A stretch of DNA of 42,452 nucleotides. Origin: Actinomycetota bacterium (lineage in GTDB: Bacteria > Actinomycetota > Actinomycetes > Streptosporangiales > Streptosporangiaceae). Shown one piece after another: positions 6,744 to 14,725 of this stretch. Where the stretch lies: the NCBI GenBank assembly GCA_003164955.1, contig PLRW01000342.1, positions 1 to 42,452 of the forward strand, read 5' to 3'. Numbering within the stretch: position 1 is the first letter of the stretch; the number at the start of each line of letters is the position of its first letter. The position numbers and the translations under genes are program-made. The notes below the pieces were generated by a model. That model saw only the letters and a list, made by a program, of their open reading frames with translations. It did no database searches and was not told the DNA's origin.

Positions 6744-8446
6744 ACTCCAACGGCAGCAGGGCCAGGACGGCCCCGGCGACGGAGCAGGTGCTCGGCGCGC
6801 AAATCCTTGATCAGGCGGCCCTGAACAAGGGTGTCGCCTTTACCTATGCGGAACGAGATGAGCTCGGCCTTCGCGGGCTGCTGCCCTGGCGCGTGGCCAC
6901 CATCGAGGAGCAGGTGGAGCTTGAACTTGAGCATGTCCGCCGCAAGACCGATGATCTGGAGAAGTACATCGGGCTCGTTGCGCTGCACGACCGCAACGAG
7001 ACGCTCTTCTACCGGCTGCTCGTCGACCACATCGAGGAATTCGCGCCGATCATCTACACCCCGACGGTCGGCGAAGCGTGCCGCACGTTCAGCCACATTC
7101 AACGCCGTCCGCGCGGCCTGTGGATCACTCCCGACGACATTGACCGCATCCCCGAGCTGCTCCGTAACGTCGGCCGGCCGGGCATCCGGCTGATCGTCGC
7201 CACCGATAACGAGCGGATCCTGGGGCTGGGCGACCAGGGAGCCGGTGGCATGGGCATCCCGGTGGGAAAGCTCGCGCTCTACTCTGCAGGCGCTGGCGTG
7301 CATCCCGGCGTAACCCTGCCGATCTCGCTCGACGTCGGCACAGACAATGAAGACCTGCTGCGCGACCCGCTTTACCTCGGCTATCCGAAGCCGCGCCTGC
7401 GCGGTGCCGACTACGACGCGCTCATCGAGGCATTCGTCAGCGCCGTGGCCGAGGTCTACCCCGCCGCCGTGCTGCAGTGGGAGGACTTCAAGCAGCACAA
7501 CGCGATCCGGCTGCTCGGCCGCTACCGGCAGCGCATCGCGAGCTTCAACGACGACATCCAGGGCACCGCTGCGGTCGTCGTGGCCGGGCTGCTGGCCGCG
7601 CTGCGGCTGCGTGGCGAGCCGCTGGCCGCTCAGCGACTGGTTTTCGTAGGCGCGGGCGCGGCCGGCACTGGCATCGCGCGCCTGGCCGAGACGGTCATCC
7701 GTGAGCAGGACCCGGGAGCCAGCCTTCGCCGGGCGGTCATCATGCTGGACTCGCGCGGTCTCATCTTCGACGGGCGCGACCACGTGGACGAGGACAAGCG
7801 CCCGTTCGCGCTGCCCGCGCCCGAACTGGCCGCGTGCGGCTTCGCGGCCGCCAGCCATTACGACCTCGAAACCGTCGTGCGGCAGATGGCCCCGACCATC
7901 CTGATCGGCACGTCAGCGACCCCGGGCGCCTTCACCGAGCCGGTGATCCGCGAAATGGCCGCCCGCACCCCGGCGCCAATCGTGCTGCCGCTGTCCAACC
8001 CGACCCAAAAATCCGAAGCGACCCCGGCCGATGTGCTCGCCTGGAGTGACGGGCGCGCGCTGGTGGCAACCGGCAGTGCCTTCGACCCGGTGCGGGTCGA
8101 AGGCCGCGTCCGTGTGATCGGGCAGGCGAACAACGTGTTCATCTTCCCAGGAGTGGGCCTCGGCGTGATCGCGTCGCGGGCACGGGAAGTCACCGACCGC
8201 ATGTTCCTCGTGGCGGCCACCACACTGGCCGGCATGGTCGACACAGACCGGCTCGCCGAGGGCGCGCTCTACCCCAGCCTCGCTGAGCTCCGGCCCATCT
8301 CGCGGGCCGTCGCGATCGCGGTCGCATGCGAGGCCTCCGCATCCGGCGTGGCACCGATGGTGAGCCGCGACCAGGCAGCGGCGGCGGTGGACGCCGCGAT
8401 CTGGACACCGGAGTACGGCCCTCCCGCCGTGCCGGCCGAACCGTAG
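6740..8446 (+). CDS. NAD-type malic enzyme (oxaloacetate-decarboxylating malate dehydrogenase)
   Basis: The enzyme converts malate to pyruvate and CO2 while reducing NAD(P). The 568-aa length matches the long MaeA/SfcA-type enzymes. Motifs in order: FTYAERDELGLRGLLPWRV near 35; YTPTVGEACRTFS with the catalytic Tyr near 110; GLGDQGAGGMGIPVGKLALY with the catalytic Lys near 180; WEDFKQHNA; ASFNDDIQGTAAVV with metal-binding acidic residues near 270; and the Rossmann motif VFVGAGAAGTGIARL near 300. It overlaps the upstream MFS gene by 4 bases. Together they look like an uptake-plus-oxidation unit for malate. NAD versus NADP preference cannot be read with certainty. Confidence 0.93.
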   Translation: MNSNGSRARTAPATEQVLGAQILDQAALNKGVAFTYAERDELGLRGLLPWRVATIEEQVELELEHVRRKTDDLEKYIGLVALHDRNETLFYRLLVDHIEEFAPIIYTPTVGEACRTFSHIQRRPRGLWITPDDIDRIPELLRNVGRPGIRLIVATDNERILGLGDQGAGGMGIPVGKLALYSAGAGVHPGVTLPISLDVGTDNEDLLRDPLYLGYPKPRLRGADYDALIEAFVSAVAEVYPAAVLQWEDFKQHNAIRLLGRYRQRIASFNDDIQGTAAVVVAGLLAALRLRGEPLAAQRLVFVGAGAAGTGIARLAETVIREQDPGASLRRAVIMLDSRGLIFDGRDHVDEDKRPFALPAPELAACGFAAASHYDLETVVRQMAPTILIGTSATPGAFTEPVIREMAARTPAPIVLPLSNPTQKSEATPADVLAWSDGRALVATGSAFDPVRVEGRVRVIGQANNVFIFPGVGLGVIASRAREVTDRMFLVAATTLAGMVDTDRLAEGALYPSLAELRPISRAVAIAVACEASASGVAPMVSRDQAAAAVDAAIWTPEYGPPAVPAEP

Positions 8447-9040
8447 GCCAGCACTCTCCAGGGCACGCCGCCAGCGGGTTAAGAGCGCCCGGCGCAGGGT
8501 TTGAGCCGTTCGGCGAGATCCGTGATGATGCTCGGACGCGAACCGCACCTCGTCTGGACCGCGGCCTGCGCCGAGTCCTCGGCCCGTAAGCGCAGCGCCG
8601 GGTACCTATCAGCCTGTTCTGGCTTCTGGGGCAGATGGCGGCATCCGCGCCGCCGCCGTGGACTGCGGGCGATGGCGCGGATGCCGGGTGGAGGATCAGG
8701 GTCCGGTCGGGGAGTTCACGGCTCAGCGTGGGGTGTGGTGTCACCCATTTCATCCAATATTTACCTGCATCGGCTGGACACCTAACACGGGCTTGATCTG
8801 GTGAATAAAACGGGCCACGTCACCAATGAGGCACGTGCCGATGCCAAAGCATCTGGAGGGGCCCTGACCGGCACCGGCTACATCACCGCGATGTCCGCGC
8901 TGGCGTGACAAGGAACGGGACCGGACGGCTGGGATCGTCGGCAACCTGATGCATTAGCACGTTAACCGCCGTCGTGCCGCCGCCGGGATCACCCGGCCCG
9001 GCCCAGGCGACGACCTGCGACCGGGCCCAGCCACCGATCC
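8447..9040. other. Gene-poor stretch between malic enzyme and APC permease
   Basis: Apart from the reverse-transcriptase scrap at 8714-8785 I find no supportable gene. In the frame after that scrap's stop, 8786-8908 reads 40 codons to the next stop (LVNKTGHVTNEARADAKASG...). I do not recognise it. Base composition is mixed and there is no clear terminator after the malic enzyme. Confidence 0.4.
8714..8785 (+). pseudogene. Remnant of a group II intron-type reverse transcriptase
   Basis: The frame reads GSAWGVVSPISSNIYLHRLD and stops one codon later. This matches the conserved block of group II intron reverse transcriptases that usually reads G-T-P-Q-G-G-V-V-S-P-L-L-(A/S)-N-I-Y-L-H-x-L-D, lying just before the catalytic YADD block. 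Nothing before or after it resembles the rest of such a protein, and I see no intron domain V/VI. It is a scrap of a lost mobile element. The match is short but very specific. Confidence 0.55.
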
Positions 9041-9059
9041 GGAGGAGGGCAGCACCATC
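9041..9059 (+). promoter_or_regulatory. Perfect ribosome binding site facing an ATC codon
   Basis: GGAGGAGGG at 9041-9049 is the best ribosome binding site in the neighbourhood. Seven bases downstream, in frame with the APC permease, is ATC (9057-9059). The nearest accepted start codon in frame is GTG at 9087, some 37 bases from the site. Either translation starts at a rare ATC, or an original ATG has changed, or initiation is at 9087 without a matched site. Confidence 0.5.
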
Positions 9060-9086
9060 ACCGTCAACGCGCCGGCGGACACGAAT

Positions 9087-10415
9087 GTGGTGACGCTGAA
9101 GCGGTCGCTCGGCCTGCGGTCCGTCGTCCTGTTCGGTCTGGCCTACCTGGCCCCGATGATCGTGCTCGGCACCTTCGGGGTGCTCGCCATGAAGACCAAC
9201 GGCACGGTGCCGACCGGGTATCTGCTCGCCCTTGTCGCCCTGCTCTTCACGGCTATGAGCTACGGCAAGATGTCGGCCAGGTTCCCGGTCGCCGGCTCGG
9301 CCTACACCTACACCAGGCGGGCGATCGACTCCCGCGTCGGCTTCCTCGTCGGCTGGGCTGTCCTGCTCGACTACTTCTTCCTGCCCATGGTCATCTGGCT
9401 CATCGGGGCCGCCTTCCTGTCGGCCAAGTTCCCCGGAGTTCCGAACTGGATGTGGATCGTGGGCTTCATCGTCATCACCTCGATCCTCAACGTCATTGGC
9501 ATCAAGGCGGCGGCCAACGCCAACCTGCTCCTCATGATCTTCCAGATCCTCGTGCTGGCCATCTTCGTGGCGCTGTCTTTGCGCCACGTGTTCCACACCG
9601 GCGGCGCCGGGGCGCTGCTCAGCAGCACCCCCTTCCTCAATCCGCGGACGACCATCTCAGGGGTGTCGGCCGGCGCCGCCCTGGCCGCCTATTCGTTCTT
9701 AGGCTTCGACGCGATCACCACGCTGACCGAGGAGACCATTGAGCCGAGGAAAACGATCCCGCGGGCCATCCTGCTCGTCCTGCTGATCGGTGGCGGCATC
9801 TTCCTCGTCGTCACCTACTCGACCCAGCTCGTGCACCCGGGCGGGTCCTTCGCCGACACGAGCTCGGCGGCCTTCACGATCGCCAGGACCATCGGCGGAG
9901 ACTTGTTCTCCTCCCTGTTCCTCGCCGGCCTGGTCGTCACCCAGTTTGCCTCCGGCCTGGCCGCCCAGACCAGCGTGGCGCGCCTGCTTTACGCCATGGG
10001 CCGCGACTCCGTCTTCCCCAAGCGGATCTTCGGCTACCTCCACCCCAGGTTCCATACGCCGGCGATCAACGTGCTGCTGGCCGGGGTGGTCGGGCTCATC
10101 GCCCTCAAGCTGAGCGTGGCCACCTCGACCTCCTTCATCAACTTCGGCGCGTTCAGCGCGTTCACGTGCGTGAACCTCTGCGTGATCGCCATGTTCATCC
10201 GCCAGCAGCGCGAGCACGGCCCATCGCAGCGGGTCGTGGCCCATGTCGTCTTCCCGGCGATCGGCGCCGTGGTCGACGTGTACCTTCTGCTGCACCTCGA
10301 CGGCAAGGCCAAGCTGCTCGGGGTCACCTGGCTCGCCTGTGGCGTCCTCTACCTCACCTACCTGACCAGAGGGTTCCGGCGCCCGCCACCAGAAATCGAC
10401 GTCGTCGAGGACTGA
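9087..10415 (+). CDS. APC-superfamily amino acid/polyamine permease
   Basis: This 442-aa membrane protein has about 12 hydrophobic segments and imports an amino acid or amine by ion coupling. Family marks: segment 1 SVVLFGLAYLAPMIVLGTFG, the GSAYTYTRRAI region with the following GWAVLLDYFFLPM, and AYSFLGFDAITTLTEET near residue 210, which is usual in the APC family and close to putrescine-importer-like members. The conservative start is GTG at 9087. If the ribosome binding site at 9041 is used, the protein starts 10 residues earlier at an ATC. No partner gene overlaps it; a CBS-domain gene follows 210 bases downstream. The substrate is not determined. Confidence 0.88.
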   Translation: MVTLKRSLGLRSVVLFGLAYLAPMIVLGTFGVLAMKTNGTVPTGYLLALVALLFTAMSYGKMSARFPVAGSAYTYTRRAIDSRVGFLVGWAVLLDYFFLPMVIWLIGAAFLSAKFPGVPNWMWIVGFIVITSILNVIGIKAAANANLLLMIFQILVLAIFVALSLRHVFHTGGAGALLSSTPFLNPRTTISGVSAGAALAAYSFLGFDAITTLTEETIEPRKTIPRAILLVLLIGGGIFLVVTYSTQLVHPGGSFADTSSAAFTIARTIGGDLFSSLFLAGLVVTQFASGLAAQTSVARLLYAMGRDSVFPKRIFGYLHPRFHTPAINVLLAGVVGLIALKLSVATSTSFINFGAFSAFTCVNLCVIAMFIRQQREHGPSQRVVAHVVFPAIGAVVDVYLLLHLDGKAKLLGVTWLACGVLYLTYLTRGFRRPPPEIDVVED

Positions 10416-10625
10416 CCCGGTCCCGGCTGTCCTCGACGGGCATCATCGCGTTGCCGCCAGATGCACGACGTTCCCGCTGCCCAGGACCAGGAGATCATCA
10501 GCAAGCCAGTGCTCTGGAATCACCGCCGGTCACCTCCCTGGCAACTGGGCGCTGAAGTAAATAGCCTGAGAGATGCCGACGGGCACGCGATCAGGCCAGG
10601 CCCGGCTGGTGCCTGGGAGGACCGG

Positions 10626-11063
10626 ATGCGTATCAGCGATGTACTTCGCATCAAGGGCACGCACGTCGTCACCGTCACCCCGGACACGAGGGTACGGCGC
10701 ATTCTGGCGGTGCTCGCCGAACACCGGATCGGTGTTGTCGTCGTCTCTCGCGACGGCACCTCGGTCGACGGGATCGCCAGCGAGCGGGACATCGTCCGGG
10801 CGCTGGCCGATCGGGGCGCCGCGGTGCTGTCTGAGCCGGTCACGGCTATCTATACGGCCGAGGTGCGCACGGTCACGCCACAGACCCCGATCGAGGAGGT
10901 CATGCGCATGATGACCGAGCACCGGGTGCGGCACGTGCCGGTCGTGGCGGACGGCGGCTTGCGGGGGATTGTGAGCATCGGCGACGTGGTGAAGAACCGT
11001 ATCAGCGAGCTCGAGACCGAGCGAGCCGCATTGACCGACTACATCACAGGTACCCGTTATTGA
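10626..11063 (+). CDS. Two-CBS-domain protein
   Basis: This 145-aa protein is a tandem pair of CBS domains, a module that binds adenine nucleotides and usually senses energy state. First domain: VVTVTPDTRVRRILAVLAEH with GIASERDIVRAL; second: VRTVTPQTPIEEVMRMMTEH with RHVPVVADGGLRGIVSIGDV. The start at 10626 has GGGAGG 5 bases upstream; an earlier ATG at 10461 would add an unlike leader. A short C-terminal helix (VVKNRISELETERAAL) is typical of stand-alone CBS proteins. The 3' end lies in a 29-bp tandem duplication that adds one residue before the stop. Confidence 0.9.
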   Translation: MRISDVLRIKGTHVVTVTPDTRVRRILAVLAEHRIGVVVVSRDGTSVDGIASERDIVRALADRGAAVLSEPVTAIYTAEVRTVTPQTPIEEVMRMMTEHRVRHVPVVADGGLRGIVSIGDVVKNRISELETERAALTDYITGTRY

Positions 11064-11088
11064 CCGACTACATCACAGGTACCCGTTA
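11031..11088. repeat. Perfect 29-bp tandem duplication over the CBS gene stop
   Basis: Bases 11031-11059 and 11060-11088 are identical. The first copy encodes the C-terminal residues LTDYITGTR, and the join makes TAT-TGA, giving a final Tyr and a stop. Without the duplication the frame would end at the TAA now at the end of copy two, one residue shorter. The duplication is thus nearly silent for the protein. Confidence 0.95.
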
Positions 11089-11276
11089 ACGCGCCGGCTC
11101 AGCCGACTGACGGCCCCGCGATCTCCCGGGAGCTTCGCCGGGGCAGTATCCGCACAGCGTTGTCCTTGGCCGGTCAGCTCTCTTCGGCCGGGATGTATCA
11201 CCTGGTTGCCTTTTCACTCTGTACGGATGGGCCAGGCGGAACTCAGGCGCCGAGGGAGCAAGCACTCGGCGGAGTC

Positions 11277-11588
11277 TCAGCTCGCCGGGCCCGCACCCGG
11301 GTACCTGCCCCACCCGCCGGGCAGCGCCGGCTGCTTCGCCAGACGGACCGCGCCAGGCGGCGGCGCGAACTCCCCGAAGATCGCCTTGGCGCCGGCCACG
11401 GCGCGCTGCTCCGGCGTCCCGGTCAGCCGGCTGCTGAGGGCCGGCGTGCCGGAGGACCGCACCGCGTGTGGTGCGGACGTCACCCCGCTGCAGCTCACCG
11501 CCAGCACCGCGCCCAGGACAAGGAGGAACGGACCCGCCTTTCTCAGTCTCACACCACTTGGACGCCAGCCCCGCACTGGCGGTTGCAT
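11277..11588 (-). pseudogene. Short, probably truncated lipoprotein
   Basis: The 103-aa frame has a clear lipoprotein signal: basic RLRK, a hydrophobic run FLLVLGAVLAV, and the lipobox Leu-Ala-Val-Ser-Cys at about residues 29-33. The mature part ends abruptly after a segment APPPGAVRLAKQPALPGG. That segment resembles the start of the mature domain in longer actinobacterial lipoproteins of unknown function. AGGAGG lies 3 bases before the ATG at 11588; a GTG at 11552 would give a tidier signal peptide. I consider it a 3'-truncated gene, but a genuine short lipoprotein is possible. Bases 11089-11276 hold no gene I can see. Confidence 0.5.
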
Positions 11589-11617
11589 CCGCCTCCTGCA
11601 GCCGGGCTACGCAGCCG

Positions 11618-12526
11618 CTAGATCCGGATCCGGGCGGCCTGGCGCCGCTGCGGGTCGAGCGACATGATGGCCAGGGCCGGACCGTCATGACGCTGCTTGG
11701 CACGGGAGAACCGGGCGACGGCGGTGCCGATGAGGGTGGCCTCCACGATGTGGTCGCGGCGGGCGACCGTTGCCGGGCAGTCCCGCGCGCGTACCCGCAT
11801 CTGCATCGTGGCGATCACCACGCCCTCGGCACCGAGCCGGCTGACGTCCCTTTCCAGCTGGCGCCGGGCGTCCTGCCGCACCCGGCTGACCAGCTCGGTC
11901 CAGCCGGCGACCTCGGCGTTGCCCGAGCCCCAGCGCGCCTGGCGGCCGATGCTCCGGTCATCGTGCCGCGACCCGATCGAGATGCCGAGGACGAGCCCCG
12001 CCGGCACCCAGCCCGCCATCATCAGCTTCGCGAAATCCTGCCCGGACATCCCAGCGGTGAAGGGCACCGGTGGCCCGTCCGCGGCACCCGGCGCGCGGAC
12101 CGCCGTGCCGATGACGATGAACTGCGGGCCGCCGAGGGGGAACGTGCCCCGGGACACCCGGACGCCGACCACCCCGTGCCCGCCAAGCTCCGCGCACTCG
12201 GTGATCATCCGGCCGACGGCCGTGTGCCGCGCCTGATCCATGGTCTGCACGAGCGGGCCGAACGACCCCGCGCCGCCCCGCCCGGACACCTGAGCCGCCG
12301 GCCGGGGCGGCGGCCCGCCGCCGGCCGGTCCCGGCGCCCCCGGGCAGCTATACCCGCTGGCAGACCCGGCGCTGTAGACGGCCGCCCCGAACACCTGGCC
12401 GACGGGCTCGAAGCCCACGCTGCGGATGGCGGCGAACTCGTCCGCGGTCAGCGCGGACCCCCACGTGCCGCTGGACCGCAGCGCCGCCATCCGGGCCCCG
12501 GCCACCGCGGGCAGCTTTACGCTCAC
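11618..12526 (-). CDS. Protein with two YbjQ-like (heavy-metal-binding-domain) modules
   Basis: This 302-aa cytoplasmic protein has two related halves. The first runs through SVGFEPVGQVFGAAVY and TECAELGGHGVVGVRV. The second has LVLGISIGSRH, then SRLGAEGVVIATMQMRVRA and the end of a YbjQ-like fold with RRDHIVEATLIGTAVARF. Family members form oligomers and are called heavy-metal-binding by name only; function is unknown. I prefer the GTG at 12526, with a TACGCT -10-like hexamer six bases upstream suggesting a leaderless transcript. An ATG at 12592 would add 22 unlike residues. An 86-bp piece of this gene is duplicated at 3733-3818. Confidence 0.7.
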   Translation of the reverse strand: MSVKLPAVAGARMAALRSSGTWGSALTADEFAAIRSVGFEPVGQVFGAAVYSAGSASGYSCPGAPGPAGGGPPPRPAAQVSGRGGAGSFGPLVQTMDQARHTAVGRMITECAELGGHGVVGVRVSRGTFPLGGPQFIVIGTAVRAPGAADGPPVPFTAGMSGQDFAKLMMAGWVPAGLVLGISIGSRHDDRSIGRQARWGSGNAEVAGWTELVSRVRQDARRQLERDVSRLGAEGVVIATMQMRVRARDCPATVARRDHIVEATLIGTAVARFSRAKQRHDGPALAIMSLDPQRRQAARIRI

Positions 12527-12743
12527 ACCCCCAGCGTAGGCTTTCCGCCCTGCAGGAATACCGGGCCCGAGCCCGCCCGCACCGGGGCGCAAGTGGCCAG
12601 ATCAGGCGTAACGCCCAGGACCGCGTGTTCTGGCGGAGCCTAAATTCGGGTGACCTGTGATCGCTGGCCGGCCATAACGGTCGTGGTCACGAGGCTCGGT
12701 CCTGATGGACATGGCCCGTTAGGCGGCAGCGGCTTAGACGTAC

Positions 12744-12756
12744 TACTGTTCCTGCG
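12744..12756 (+). promoter_or_regulatory. Leaderless promoter of the proline iminopeptidase gene
   Basis: TACTGT at 12744-12749 sits 7 bases before the GTG start at 12757, the spacing expected when transcription begins at the start codon itself. A TTAGGC at 12719-12724 could be the -35, with a 19-base spacer. No ribosome binding site is present. The call rests on pattern alone. Confidence 0.35.
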
Positions 12757-13704
12757 GTGGGCGAGTTGTATCCAGCGACCGTGCCGTATGACAAGGGCAT
12801 GCTCGATGCCGGTGACCGCAACCTCGTGTACTGGGAAACGTGCGGGAACCCGGACGGCAAGCCCGCCGTGATCGTTCATGGCGGGCCCGGCGGGGCCTGC
12901 CGGCCGGGACAGGGCCGGACCTTCGACCCGGATCGCTACCGGATTGTCCTTTTCGACCAGCGCGGCTGCGGTCGCAGCACGCCGCACGCCAGCGATCTGG
13001 CCGCCGACCTGAGCGTCAACACCACCGAGCACCTGATCGCGGACATGGAGCGGCTGCGCGCGCACCTGAGCATCGAGCGGTGGCTGCTGAGCGGTGCCTC
13101 GTGGGGCTGCACGCTGGCGCTGGCCTACGCCGAGCGGTACCCGGCGCGCGTCTCGGAGATCGCCCTTTCCGCCGTGACCACGACACGGCGCTCCGAGATC
13201 GACTGGCTGTACCGCGGGGTGGGCCGTTTCTTCCCCGAACAGTGGGAGCGGTTCGTGGCCGGGTCGGGGGTATCTCGCGATGATGACATCCTCGCGGCCT
13301 ACGCCCGGCTGACCTCGCATCCGGACACCGCGGCCCGGGAGAAAGCGACCGCCGACTGGTGCGCCTGGGAAGACGCGGTGCTCTCCGGGGAGACGAGCGT
13401 CGCCGTCTGGGGCGGCCCTCCCTCGCCGGACCGGCTCGCCCTGGTCCGGATCTGTGCGCACTACTTCTCGCAGGGTGCCTGGCTGGAGGACGGCGTGCTG
13501 ATCCGGGAGGCCGGCCGGCTGGCCTCGATCCCCGGCGTGCTGCTCCACGGCCGGCTCGACATGAGCGCTCCGCTGGACACCGCATGGGAGCTGTCCCGCG
13601 CATGGCCGGCCGCGCGGCTTCACGTCTTCGAGAACTCCGGCCACCTTGGCGGCGATGCAACCCGCGACTGCCTGCTCGACGCGTTCAGCCGCTTCGCGGC
13701 CTGA
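12757..13704 (+). CDS. pip: Proline iminopeptidase (alpha/beta hydrolase, S33)
   Basis: The enzyme releases N-terminal proline from peptides in the cytoplasm. The 315-aa length fits the family. Marks in order: DRNLVYWETCGNPDG, the oxyanion loop HGGPGG near residue 41, LFDQRGCGRSTPH near 66, the nucleophile motif GASWG near 113 (family usually GGSWG), HGRLDMSAPLD with the Asp near 267, and ENSGHLG with the His near 293. The GTG start aligns with the family N-terminus. It stands alone and converges on the debris at 13749. Confidence 0.9.
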   Translation: MGELYPATVPYDKGMLDAGDRNLVYWETCGNPDGKPAVIVHGGPGGACRPGQGRTFDPDRYRIVLFDQRGCGRSTPHASDLAADLSVNTTEHLIADMERLRAHLSIERWLLSGASWGCTLALAYAERYPARVSEIALSAVTTTRRSEIDWLYRGVGRFFPEQWERFVAGSGVSRDDDILAAYARLTSHPDTAAREKATADWCAWEDAVLSGETSVAVWGGPPSPDRLALVRICAHYFSQGAWLEDGVLIREAGRLASIPGVLLHGRLDMSAPLDTAWELSRAWPAARLHVFENSGHLGGDATRDCLLDAFSRFAA

Positions 13705-13748
13705 CCCGGGCGGGACTCCGGCGCGCGTTCGTGCCCTCGCTGGGCGCG

Positions 13749-14093
13749 TTACCCGGGTAGCCGGGCGAAGGCGCGCACGGGGATGGTGCCGAATTTTTCG
13801 ATGCGCAACGGCACCGCGGTAAACCGGGCACCGGTTGGCGGCAGTTGCTCCAGGCCGGTCAGATGCTCGACGACGGGAACGCCGGCCGCGAGCAGCAGTG
13901 TGTGCGCGGGTCGCTCACCGTCGGCGGTGTCGTCGATGTTCAGCGCGTCGATGCCGACCAGCGCTGCGTCATGGGCGGCGAGCCAGGCTGCGCCCGCGCG
14001 GGTCAGGAAGTGCCGTCTTCCGGCGTGAGCGGTCAGGTCACCGCCGTTGCTGAACCTGATGGTGGCATCGAATGATGCGCGGTACTCAGTCAC
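13749..14093 (-). pseudogene. Cyclase-family (kynurenine-formamidase-like) chimera, N-terminal half missing
   Basis: The last ~85 residues match the C-terminal half of metal-dependent cyclase-family proteins (GAAWLAAHDAALVGIDALN, TLLLAAGVPVVEHLTGLEQL, GTIPVRAFARLPG). The N-terminal metal motif (HxGTHxD type) is absent, and the protein is about half the usual 210-260 aa. The first ~25 residues (TEYRASFDATIRFSNGG) look instead like the start of a small protein often encoded beside such cyclases. A deletion may therefore have fused two neighbouring genes in frame. It starts at GTG 14093. Catalysis is very unlikely. Confidence 0.6.
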
Positions 14094-14116
14094 CGATCGC
14101 CTGTTCCATGGGGTAG

Positions 14117-14265
14117 CTATCCGGGCAGTGAGACGCGCAGGAACTGCCGGGTGAGCTCCGCGATCCGGTCGGGCTGCTCGTCCGGGGCGAAATGGCCGGC
14201 GTCAAGGAGATGGACCTCGGCGTCCGGCACGTCCCGGCGGTAGGCCTCCGTACGAGCTAGATATA
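14117..14265 (-). pseudogene. Last ~50 codons of an alpha/beta hydrolase
   Basis: The frame ends in EAYRRDVPDAEVHLLDAGHF followed by APDEQPDRIAELTRQFL. This is the standard C-terminal segment of alpha/beta hydrolases, with the catalytic His in GHF. Nothing upstream resembles the rest of such an enzyme; the break is at about 14255-14270. It sits 24 bases upstream of the cyclase remnant on the same strand. Confidence 0.65.
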
Positions 14266-14385
14266 TCCACATGCCTAGCCGACGACACCCAAAGACCGAA
14301 GTCCCGCTCTTGTATCTACCAGGCACAGCACGCGAACTTTCGCCGAGGGCTAGAGCACTTCGCGTCCCTTGCCTAGGGTGGCCTG

Positions 14386-14485
14386 GTGACCGGCACGTGG
14401 GACCCGGCCGGTGCTGGCGTGCTGCGGCTGCCATCCGGCCGGCTCGTCAGGGGCCGCAGCCTGCGACGGGCGCTTCCGGCCACCA
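14386..14485 (+). pseudogene. First ~33 codons of a protein-tyrosine-phosphatase-like gene
   Basis: A GTG at 14386 opens a frame reading WDPAGAGVLRLPSGRLVRGR followed by SLRRALPA. This closely resembles the N-terminus of actinobacterial protein-tyrosine-phosphatase-family proteins, as I remember them. After that the similarity stops and the CX5R active site is absent. The fragment is in opposite orientation to the hydrolase remnant. From here to 14725 I see no other gene. Confidence 0.45.
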
Positions 14486-14725
14486 TCCCAGTGAGCACCC
14501 CTGACCATGCCCGGCCACAGCCAGAATTCCCCCCGCCACGCCACGGCGGACAGACCCAGGAAGCTGACATGAGATCCGGAAATCTGCACCAGAGACGAAG
14601 AAGCGCCCAGGGGAAGCTGTCCGCCACCGCGGCCGCCTGCGCCATACTCGGCGCGCCGCCGGCGCTTAGCTTGCCAGGTCGCCGCGATCTTCTGCGGCAC
14701 CAGGCGGCAGATGCGGGAGGGCGCC

